Assembly (NCBI GenBank): GCA_000310025.1
Contig: FN649738.1
Coordinates: 1,781,361-1,795,762, forward strand
Direction: 5' to 3'
Source: Ectocarpus siliculosus
Lineage: Eukaryota; Sar; Phaeophyceae; Ectocarpales; Ectocarpaceae
Length of the DNA stretch: 14,402 bases
Below the pieces are notes generated by a model, which was not told the origin of the DNA, made no database searches, and worked only from the letters and a program-made list of their open reading frames with translations. Below are positions 1 to 8,984 of this stretch, piece by piece (positions within the stretch are counted from its first letter, which is position 1; each line of letters starts with the position of its first letter). The position numbers and the translations under genes are program-made.

Positions 1-3000
1 CCAGTGCTGCCTCGGCCATAGCAGTGAACCTGTGTGACCCCCCACCTGCCCGCCTCACTCCGCTGGCGTTGTTGCCGCTCTCTTCTCCCTCCAGCCCGTG
101 CCTTTCTGCGCTTCGCGGTGACGAAAGGCGGTGTTTCCGGAGCATGTCCCGCTCCTTCTGAAGCACTTCGCTGTGATACGCCATGAACATCACCTGCGAC
201 CAAGCAGCACACAAACTCGTCGATGCCATGTAATCGTAGTGCGTCGTGCATAGGGTTCGCTTCATGGTACAAGAAGGCAGCAACTAATACCTCAGCTGCT
301 CTCTGCTCTGCTTGAGAAACACCAAGCACTTGCCTCGCCCACACCGTGCCCGGCAGGTACTTGTACTCGATGAGCATTTCTCTCCACCAACTCTTGGACG
401 TCCTTCTGACCATCGATCGCCTGTGTTTGCTTTCCCTCATCCGCGCGTGTTTGCTCAGCGACCAGGACTTTGGTGGTTTCGAGATACACCGAGAGCACGC
501 CATGCAAAAGCTGCGAGAGAAAAAGCGGGAGGGAGGGAGAGGAAGGAACGTCTTCCCAAATGCTATCTGTACATATACCACGATATCTAGCAAAGAACAA
601 CAAGCGAGCAGCTCAACCGCAAAAGGAAAGGCACGTCGTTGCGTCAAGAGGGAGCCGTCGTTGACACGCACGTCATTCATTCTACAGAGAAACACAGCAG
701 TTGGGCAGAACGGAGTTGGCTGTACGATGCACACCACGCGGTTACGTTAGCCTTCAACCTACTAAGTGCTTGTAATACGAGACACAACAACAACATTTCC
801 GAACCTCGCTCAGTCCCGTTTGCCGGCTCGAGTCTTCTGCGAGCAGCCCTATAGTCGTGTCCTTGACTTTCAGCTGGAGCTCCTCCAGCGCAGTTTTCAT
901 GCCATGGATTGCATCCCGGACATTCTGCTTGGCGGCATCCCTCTCCTCGATTAGCGCCGTCACCTTGACTTCCAACGCCTTCACCCGTCCACCCGCGTGC
1001 TGACATAGCACAACATACATGATACATCAGGAAAGTGGTCATCTCTTAAAGCCAAAAGTCTCAGTTTCGAAAAAAAAATCAGCGAGCAGGTTTCATGGGT
1101 ACAGGCGCGATAGTTCTGATTCATCTCTCGCCAACGTTTTCTTCGCACAAAAAAAGCAGCCAAGGCAACAAGAACACAACACGAAGCCTCCATGGCACTC
1201 ACCTGCTGTAGCCCAAGCGATTCCAGGACCCAGGGGCCATCCCGTCGGACACCCCCTATTCCCTTAGCCGAAGAATCCTCGCCAAAGAGGTCCAGCGACG
1301 GGGTTGTACCGCTAGAATGTCCCCGAGCTCCCGTCGAGTTGTCAGGCGGCAGAGATTGTTCCTGGCCGATAGACGAGCCCCCGGAAGCTTGTAGCTCAGC
1401 CGTAAGATCGACGCGAGCCTTGGCCAAGCTTTCTTCTTTCTCGTGGACCTCTCTGGTGAGCTTGTCGCATCTGGAAAGCCAAGAACGCGCAACGGAAAGG
1501 GGTCGGCTCTTCGAGACTCTAGTGGGTAGTGGGGACTCTTGCCACCCAGAGACGACGGAGAGTTAAGAGTTGTGATGAGGTGCTGCATGTCGCCGCTACT
1601 TCAGGTCATGGCAGTCATCAACCTGATCAAGAGGTCGTATATCTAGATTGCCACTACAGTTCCGCATCAACACTGGACCTTCGCCTTCCGTACATCTGAG
1701 CTGCACACAGAACAAGGATTCCGATGCGCGGTGGCCAAACCGGAACCACGTACTTTGACACTGCCTTGGCGTGAGTGCTTTTGCTCGTACTGAGCTGCTT
1801 CGATGCTGCTGAAAATGTCTTGATCGCTCGTTTCACGGATGCTTTCGCCTCGTTGTGTGCCTGTTCAACAGAAATCGCGAATGTGGTGCGGTAGGAATTC
1901 AGGCACAGAGGTACTCCCAAGCACCACAGCGAATGCTCCTGCAGGAAAACGAGTGAATGCCAATGTCCTTCTAGTTGCCCCCCGCATGGCCTAGACACCA
2001 ATAAAGCGCTTGATTCGGGTCCCACAACGGCTAATCACGTCAACTATGGATACTAGGACAAGGCGTGCAAGGTACATGTTCGTCATCGTCGCTATCCAAG
2101 GCGTACCCACGTCCAAGTATCACCGATGATCGCTACCAACAAGAACGACAACGACGACAAACACTGCTGGCATGCCAATACGCACCTGGATAGCAGCCGT
2201 GCACGAACTGTCGGCAAGAGAATGCGCCAGGCCCGTGTGAGCTTCGGCAGAAACGAGCGCCTTGCCAACCGCCGATGAGTCCCATCCCTGCCCAAGACGG
2301 TCCAAACCCGAGGGAAAACAAAATGGGTGTTAAAGGCAAGCACTGCTGTTGGTTCATGTAGATAGCCTCCCCTTGCCGACCACCATGAAATCGCATGGAT
2401 ACAAATACTGGCAGCAGTGCTGAGGTTGGAAAACCCACCTGTTTCAGGGTTTGCCCCTCCCCGGCAATGACTCCCGCGCATGCCAACGAACTGGGCTTGG
2501 ACATGTTAGCCATGACGTCCTCCATTAAGGACATACTGCCTCTCGCGCCCACACGACTGCCGTAGCCCTGCCTGCAAACAATCAGGGAAAGGACAATCAG
2601 GGAAAGGTACGATTTGGGAGATTTGACAAATAGAGTTCCACCCCCGTGCGGCTAACGCGGAGGCACTCCATTTATACCAGTCAAGCCACCGCTGCATGTT
2701 CGAGCAGCACCGTCGGTGCAACAACTACAGCAGTAGTTCACCTTTCCAGCAGCCGTAACACCTCCCGTGTATGGTTCTCTTCGACTGATACAAGCTCGCC
2801 AAGGAAGCAGCAGATCTCTTGGACCATCCGAACGGCTTCGTTCGCTTCGTCCCGGGCTCCATGGAACATCTTCTCTACTCCATCCTCCGGGAGTTTCAAG
2901 ACCGCTAACCCTGTCGCCTCTCGAGCTTGAGCTACCTCTTCCGGTGCACGCACGGCCCTCTTGCCCCTGTCCGGCATAGCTTCTCTATTCTCATCTCCCA

Positions 3001-5674
3001 TAGATGAAGACGTGTCTGAAAACTCGCCCATTGGCGATAGAGGGGGCATCCCAGCGTTCTCCCGAACGTAAGACAACTGGGCCTCCGCGTCTGAGAGCGG
3101 GTCGATTCGCGTGAGAGCAATGCTGAGGGCCTCCAGCGTTCCTCCGGGGCCGATCAGGCACGTCAGCATCCCCTTACTCGCTTGGTCCAGGCGGAGCAGA
3201 ACCTCCTTGATGTAAGCTATCCGGCATTCCTCCAAAAGCTGCAATCAGGTGGGGCGGTAATATGCAGAGTGCAAACCATCGGGCAAGAAGGAACATCATC
3301 GGCACCTCTCAGTACACCAGGAACCTCTTCCACGGATGAACATAAATGATGGTCACTATTAAGAAGCAGGCGCTCCTGTGTGGGATACTACGACGGGATA
3401 AACAACACACATATTATACCTGGAACTGCTTGAGTTTCCCCTCCATTTCGGGCTGAAATTCCGTGTTGTAACCATTGAGCGCCATAATCGAAGCGATATA
3501 CTCGCTTTCAGCGACGTCCACGACGTGTAGTTGCTCCGGCACCTGCGACGCGAGAACCACATTGGACGTTTGTTTGATGCGGGGAGCCTTTTAGCGGTTG
3601 CAAATACTTGGAGTTCGTCATGGCATCCTACGATACACCTATTCCCGCACGTGCAACAGTGTTGCTGCCGATGATGCCCGCACGGAGTCTGCACGTGATG
3701 CGTGTCAATTGCGCGACGCTTGTTCTCACCTTCGCTTCCAATTCGACTAGACTGAGCTCTCCTGCTGCGACTTTCTCCAGCATTTTCTCAGCTATCGCCA
3801 TCCCTTCCCCAAGCATCTTGGAGACTGAGGAAAGCATGGATCCACCGGCCGCCTGGGGTAAATAAGCGACCAAGGACATCGCGGTGAAAGGAGTGCAGGG
3901 AGAAGCAAATAGACGCCAACGCACGAAACAAGTTGCCGGCAGCTCAAAACTGCCTTTACGACACTCGCCCAGAGCGTAAGCCAAAACGTAAGGCGTCCAT
4001 ACCCTCGGCACTCGGCAGAAGATCACCCACCTCCGCTGTCTTTGTCGGTGATGCGGGAGGTTGCGGATGAGCAGCCTCTTCCGCGGCCACTTGTCTAGCT
4101 CTGTCCCTTTCATCCAGTAATCTGCAACCAAGCACCGCCGGCGCAACCACAGAATAAACAGGGACCGACTATGAGTGTTCGCGTTCCTCTATACCAAGCA
4201 GCCACAGATAATCGAGCTAAACAGATGCGCACGCTCTAATGAGTCCTCGTGGTTTCGTACCTGCTGGCTTGGATGCACGCTTCCTCGTAAGCTCCCTTCG
4301 CGCGGTAGTACTCCCCGCCAACCACCTCAAGATCTCGAACGAGATCCTGAGCTTCTGTGCATAGGCGTGCGACATGACCCTTGTGTTTCTTGGAGAACTC
4401 AGTCAAGGTCTGCAGCGGAGACAGGGGCGACGGAAACGTACGTATACCATACGAAGCGTCATGCCACGCGCTGGGCGGACGGGAAGGAGTAGACGCACAG
4501 CCGTGGGTAGTAGTAACCCAGAAATTACAGAATATGATGCCGTTTCACAGGGATGGCTGCAGGCTCGGTGTCTTCTCTACTTCTCTAACACAGCCGCCAC
4601 TTGGGCCTACATTCTGATTTCCGGGAACAGCATAGACGAAGATGTAGCCCCTCCTAATTCAGCTCATGAGAAACGAGTTTAACCCCTTTGTCCTTCAATG
4701 ACGCCCGAAGGGCCAGCAGTGGGTACAACGGAGAGGATCCCGAACCAACCATGGTAACGAGCGGACACACCTACCAGTATTCTCATCATCTAAACAAGAG
4801 ATGTACAGCAAGGGTCGTAGGCGTCATTTTCGCGCCTTTCACATTTTAAGTGGCTTTTTCTGCTTCCTCCATCTCTGCAAGACGGTCCCGAATTCGGCCT
4901 ACTATCCCTGACCACCTTTGCGATGTTTTGCTCGACACAGCGTGCCCAACCGACGTGCTGTTTGCCCCAGCTGTTGATGGAAGCCACAATGCCTGCCCAT
5001 CCCTCCTGAACCAGCGACGGTGCCCACACAGGCGGTGCGGTGGCAGTGGCTTGTCCCCAAGCGTTCCCCCCTGGCCGAGCTCCTTTTGATGCCCTCTTCG
5101 CTGCTTTTATCAGCGCCTAATGGAAACGTTTGCAGGATGGACGACATGAAGCTATATACTTAGCCCATGGGCACCAACGGCGAAATAGTCCAGAGTGTAC
5201 GCTATGATACGATAGCAGATAACATGCTATGGCGGTAGCTGTGTGTACAGCAGTTCGAGTCCCGTGGCATCTTGTCATGTCTCTCTCCAACTCGAAGACT
5301 TGCCCCAACTCGAAGACTTGCTTCACAGGTTCACAACGGCAATTGACAGGAGTTCGGGAGGGATTTGGTTAACAGCAGGAGAGTTTTGATGGTAAATCCT
5401 CACGCCTGTCGACTCTACACATGAAGTACTGTAACGAAACAGCCGCGAACTGTTTACCGCGATGCTACTTTACAGCAGTATAGTTGTACTAAATCAAAGT
5501 GCGGAGGAACTACGTATCATACAGCAGTCTTCTTACATTCCCGTATGTCGTCTCGATTGCAGCTCTTTCACTGAGAAAATTTGCCATCCCGATGCACGAT
5601 TTAGCCCCATGCTGTCCTGAATCCCGCACAACGTCCACCTTTTCCCACAGGCTCTCCGATAAAGCCGTTGACAT
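1..5674 (-). CDS. Tandem F-BAR (FCH/EFC) domain protein, 14 exons, 3' end off the left edge
   Basis: Exons (minus strand): 5674-5537, 5116-4916, 4409-4261, 4121-4031, 3852-3730, 3542-3420, 3238-2742, 2571-2439, 2287-2186, 1860-1754, 1470-1203, 999-805, 510-361, 193-1 (continues). All junctions are GT..AG and phases join without a break, giving at least 823 residues. The ATG at 5674 is chosen because an in-frame TAG lies 17 codons upstream (5725-5723) and because F-BAR domains usually begin near the N-terminus. Order: F-BAR 1 (about residues 1-335), Ser/Met/Pro-rich linker (336-387), F-BAR 2 (388-759), then a basic Ser/Gly-rich tail (760 onward). F-BAR domains are dimeric helical bundles that bind acidic lipids and bend or sense membranes during endocytosis, cytokinesis and protrusion. 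No SH3, RhoGAP or kinase domain is visible, but the C-terminus is missing. Least certain points are the end of exon 13 (361 or 367, both phase 0) and whether exon 14 stops at a possible donor near 45. I do not recognise an orthologue with a name. Confidence 0.86.
361..2899 (-). other. F-BAR domain 2 (diverged), exons 7-13
   Basis: The second half of exon 7 starts a new F-BAR at about residue 388: GVEKMFHGARDEANEAV, then FLGELVSVEENHT (residues 420-432). This aligns without gaps with FLSERAAIETTYG of domain 1 but loses the Arg-Ala and the Tyr. Exon 8 gives a Gly/Ser/Met-rich stretch ending TLKQ; exon 9 opens GWD (W487) and has H502, 15 residues later. Exon 10 (AHNEAKASVKRAIKTFSAAS) and exon 11 (CDKLTREVHEKEESLAKAR) are charged helices with typical spacing. 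Exon 11 then holds a Ser/Gly/Pro-rich insertion of about 60 residues. Exon 12 (VKALEVKVTALIEERDAAKQ) and exon 13 (LLHGVLSVYLETTKVLVAEQ) give the last helices. I see a real but diverged F-BAR; membrane binding and dimerisation are inferred from the family only. Confidence 0.78.
2579..2608. repeat. 15-bp direct duplication beside the exon 8 acceptor of the F-BAR gene
   Basis: Two head-to-tail copies of a 15-base unit (CAATCAGGGAAAGGA; the second copy differs at its last base or bases). On the transcribed strand each copy reads as a pyrimidine-rich run with CTGAT, which fits a branch-point consensus. The exon 8 acceptor AG (2573-2572) follows the duplication within a few bases. Confidence 0.85.
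4410..4915 (-). other. F-BAR intron 2 (506 nt)
   Basis: The longest intron of the F-BAR gene, GT at 4915-4914 and CTGCAG at its end. Just inside the donor, a shifted frame reads IRDRLAEMEEAEKAT and then stops at TAA. It looks helical but has no donor of its own before the stop, so I treat it as non-coding. Nothing else is recognisable. Confidence 0.7.
5289..5324. repeat. 18-bp tandem repeat, two copies, in F-BAR intron 1
   Basis: AACTCGAAGACTTGCCCC followed by AACTCGAAGACTTGCTTC; the copies differ at two positions near the end. It lies mid-intron (5536-5117), away from both splice sites. No coding role is visible. Confidence 0.85.
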
Positions 5675-7306
5675 CCCACACAGCAGCAGTGAGGCAGCGG
5701 ACGAGCGGACTGCAACGAACTCCTACAATACTACACTTCCAACTGGAGACCGAGATTCGATGCAGACGATGCACAAAATATGTTTCCACTGCAACCGTCC
5801 GCGAACCACCAACCCCGTCCCTCTTGCACTGAGAGAAGAGCTCCTCTATGTCCTGCCCTCGTCGTCCGTTGTGCCCTCTGCAGGGCCCTCTTCGGTCACC
5901 TCCACTGCTCTTGTGTGCGTTGTGCGTTCACTTTTGCAGTCGAGGGGCTCCGCAGCATGCCACACTGCCACACGGGTTTCCCAAATTCTCGGCGCAAGCG
6001 TGTGTACAACTGGTACGGTCGGGGGTCGGGGGTCGGCGGTCGAGGGAGGGGGGAACGATTTGTGCTCCTCTTGTGGTGATGTCCATCAGGTATGTGCTGG
6101 CATTAACAATCGCTATGATCTCTATTGGGTAGTGAAATACTATTTGTGCGCCTGATGCGGGCCTGATCGGTGGGAATACGAGATGAATATGCATGAATGA
6201 GTGTCGGTCATTCAGTCAGTGCGTTTGTGAGGGCGCGAGGATACGGCTGTAGCTTCCGGGCGCGCTATGTTGTAGTAGTAATATTGAGCCTGTGACCATG
6301 GAAAGTTGTCCTTGTCTTTCAGATCTGCACGTGCTGTTGTGGGGATCTCAGGTACGGTCAAAACGGACGGTATTCCTTGTCATGGCAAAACAGAAAACCG
6401 GTATTGATGCGACGTGTGTGTGTGGTGCGCTCGCTTCTCCAAGCGACAGTAGACCAATACTACTCTGTATCCGCCACATAGAACAACTCGATCATGAGAC
6501 CGAATGTCACAAAAAAACACAGAACCTAAGCCGTGGTAAAGTAAAGCGTTCGGTACCTTCCAGGGTACCTTGTCACGATTTACCATATGTATGTATGTAG
6601 AAAATAGGCGACGCTCGACGGTTTGTGGTGGTGGTGGCGAGAAAATAAACAACAGGGGTTCTTGACCGAAAAGTAATTGATCAACTTGTACTACTGTACC
6701 GCGCATGAAGCCGTCCGTCAATAGGCGCTCGTGAGTTTGAATTATGGGGTTTTTGAGATTGGGAAAGGGAGGCAGCGGGACAGGCTCCGAAGTACTGATT
6801 TTACACACGTACCAGTCATCTGCGGTGGTGCGTTTGCTCAGATTTGCCCTGATGTGCAGCTGACTGGACTCCGTTCCTGCGGCAGGGAGCTGTGTATGTT
6901 CATGTCCGCTTCTACCGACCCGTGATAGCTCTGCTCAGAGACAGACGTAGCGTTATGCACACCCGTTCCACCTTTCTTCCACCCCAAACGCATAACACCA
7001 CTTTCTTCTGCAAAAAAATACATGTATCAGAATGATAAAAACTTCACACCACAACTAAGTCCATTGCCACAACTAGAGAACACAATCAATCCACTTGTAC
7101 GTATATATCGTACCACTTAAACGCTTTTCAAAACCTCACAACACTTAAACGCCCTACTAGACTACATACAAAGTGCAGTTTGCCCTGCACAGATATTTCC
7201 ATCATGATCTGCTGTGCCCGGTTGTGCACTCCCGGTCTTTCCCACACAGCAATCTAGGAAACAAATTTTACCAATTGCTCTTACAACCAAGGCGTCGCTT
7301 TGCGGC
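5675..7306. other. Intergenic region between CEP104 stop and F-BAR start
   Basis: The 1632 bases should hold the CEP104 3' UTR (right part) and the promoter and 5' UTR of the F-BAR gene (left part). No frame on either strand gives a protein that I recognise. Visible structure: a G-rich run at 6021-6053, a repeated GGTACCTT (6552-6559 and 6564-6571), a short GT run near 6415-6422, and an AT-rich, poly-A-containing stretch at about 7010-7160 that could include the CEP104 polyadenylation region. I cannot place a TATA box or transcription start with confidence. Confidence 0.6.
6021..6053 (+). other. G-rich run with quadruplex potential upstream of the F-BAR gene
   Basis: Four G runs (5, 5, 3 and 6 bases) within 33 bases on the plus strand, about 350 bases upstream of the F-BAR start codon on the template side. 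This meets a loose G-quadruplex pattern with one long loop. A role in transcription is a guess. Confidence 0.4.
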
Positions 7307-8984
7307 CTAAACTCGCCGGGGATTCCGGGTGCACCTATCAATGAGGTGGGCACGCCAATACTCCTCGTCGTCAGCACTCCCAACATCTTCGAAGCAAAGC
7401 GGACAAGTGCTGCCTGGTCCACCTGTAACATGAGGCATGCATCGGAAAGGGGTTGACTTCAATACCGACAGGGGCGAACATATGCTGGCGCTGATCGTTG
7501 TCAGTTCATTTGCGAGTGGTACTGGCCCACCAACTCTTGAGAGGTTCCGACAACAACAGCGGTCTTACTTGTGCAAAAGTCTGTACTTGTGTCTTGTTCC
7601 TCGTGTCTATTCGAAGCACACGCAATGGTATTGTGGATTGATTGGGGCGCCAGTTCTTCAACAGATGCCAAGCGCTCAGCTACTCACCCTTCCCAGGAGG
7701 CTTGCACGACTTCGAGCGTTGCCACTTGTCAAGGTCCTCGATGCGGATAGCGAGATGGCTGATTTCGCACTCCGTGTAGTTCTCACGGTTCTGACACTCT
7801 TCCAAGAGGTGTTCTGGTATGGAAGATATCTCGATCACCTACCAAGGTCCCATGAATTTCACGAGGATCAGCAACCACGACAAGAGTGAGCCAAAGCCTT
7901 TCGCAGGGTGCAGAACGACAACAAGAACAGTCAGCACCAAACTCCCTCGCCCGCTCACAGTACAGCATTTCATCCGCTCTCTCGCGTTGACAGGCGGCCT
8001 TTCCCGTTTTTTGTTCAACTGTCAGTTTCGCGGGAAAGCGTCTTCCCGTGGCCGAATCTGAGCTCATTGCGCGTGATGAAAGTTGAACGTAATGCCCATT
8101 GAGCTACTGATGCAAAAGATCTGCGATCCATTCGGATTGACTATTTGCATCAACAGCACGTAGTGCGTGTTCTGCGTCGCTTTCGCTCAACGCTACGATA
8201 CAATCTCTTCGAATTTTGCGCTTTGCATGCTCAGAATCTTGGCCAGAGGGACGTGTGGCAAAACATGCAATATAGGTGTGAGGTGAGATCTCGTGTCTTC
8301 CACGTGTTCACTAAGCCGCTAAGACTCTTTCAAGCCATGTTCAAAACAAAACAGTTTTCGTTTCGAGCGTAACGGAATCAAATCTCCGCCTCGAGTATGT
8401 TGAAATAAAGTACGTTCGGCGATCCAGATGTTTGTGAACATCCGTCTTTCTTTCCCTCTCCTAACTCCGGCACCAGATGCTGTCTTGTTCACGTGAGTCA
8501 TGGACGTTCACATACATGACGACCGGACCACATATACATCTGTCTCTAGAAACCGACCGCTTCAAAGGAGCGTGCGTGGCGCAGTCGGCGGCACCTTTCA
8601 CCCGATAAGGTAGGTAGGTGCCTACCTGGTGGTACAGCAGTACGTCAGGTGGAGTCATACCCCGATCAAGAGGCCTTGGTTGCTGGCTTCAACCCTGCTG
8701 CCGCAACGACAACTACGAATGGCGAAGCCCGAACTCTGTGGTGAGTACCGCACGAGTGTGGGAAAATGGTCTCACAACACAATGTGCTGGTGCAATATAC
8801 TTATTCCAATTAGCTTCCTCAACGCTGTCGTGACCTGGCAACACCGGACACACACCCACGGTCAGTCTCTTGGACGCACCTGGCCGCACTCTTCGCAGCT
8901 CATCAAAAGAGGGCAGTTCTGCCAGTAGTGCATGTCGAGCTTTTCGTCGGTGAAGGAAGGGTCGTACTTTCCACAGAACTGACA
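7307..8984 (-). other. CEP104: CEP104 C-terminal zinc-finger block, third unit degenerate
   Basis: Numbering is from the first visible residue. Finger 1: C533, C536, H551, C556 (TCQFCGK...DMHYWQNC). Finger 2: C562, C565, then across the 1041-nt intron H577, C582 (SCEECGQ|VIEISSIPEHLLEEC). Finger 3: C591, S594, W606, C612; the vertebrate unit has Cys at the second position and His at the third. Finger 4: C624, C627, H643, C648 (STCPLCFEDV...WRAHLIDRC). Finger 4 is read only when the phase-1 junction 7688|7422 is used; the other frames of that exon give unrelated peptides. In CEP104 this region is reported to bind partners such as NEK1 and CP110. Confidence 0.9.

Larger units (their letters stand above)
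3058..5674 (-). other. F-BAR domain 1 (canonical), exons 1-7
   Basis: Exon 1 carries the FCH signature: residues 33-46 read FLSERAAIETTYGN, matching the family pattern FLxERAxIExxYAxxL. Exon 2 continues with ALIKAAKRASKG, then W86 and H100, the W...H spacing seen where F-BAR helix 2 gives way to helix 3. Exon 3 has GEYYRAKGAYEEACIQAS (Y154), the family's K-x-x-Y-x-x-A-C repeat region. Exon 4 has LLDERDRARQ and then a Pro-rich insertion (about 181-198). Exon 6 has ESEYIASIMALNGYNTEF and exon 7 starts LLEECRIAYIKEVLLRL, the typical last long helix with its LExxRIxxLKExL motif. Length (about 335 residues including the insertion) is normal for the family. The exon 2 donor at AAG|GTGGTC (4916/4915) was chosen because it keeps phase 0 with exon 3. 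Confidence 0.88.

Noticed and set aside
346-750. 134-codon plus-strand frame over F-BAR exon 13 and the adjoining intron
   Set aside because: Low-information peptide antisense to a well-supported exon.
4857-4900. Helical-looking IRDRLAEMEEAEKAT next to F-BAR exon 2
   Set aside because: It needs a frameshift from exon 2 and meets TAA with no donor before it, while AAG|GTGGTC joins exon 3 in phase with a good F-BAR match.
5248-5266. GTTCGAGTCCC, like a tRNA T loop
   Set aside because: The flanking bases do not pair as a T stem and no cloverleaf can be drawn.
5499-6155. A 218-codon open frame on the plus strand
   Set aside because: It starts with GTG, matches no family I know, and runs antisense across F-BAR exon 1, whose FCH signature is convincing. 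Most likely chance.
7162-7431. A minus-strand peptide starting LQVDQAALVRFASKMLG
   Set aside because: It is the wrong frame of the last CEP104 exon; the spliced frame encodes a recognisable zinc finger and stop.
8577-8588. tRNA A-box-like sequence TGGCGCAGTCGG
   Set aside because: No matching T arm or acceptor stem follows at the right distance.
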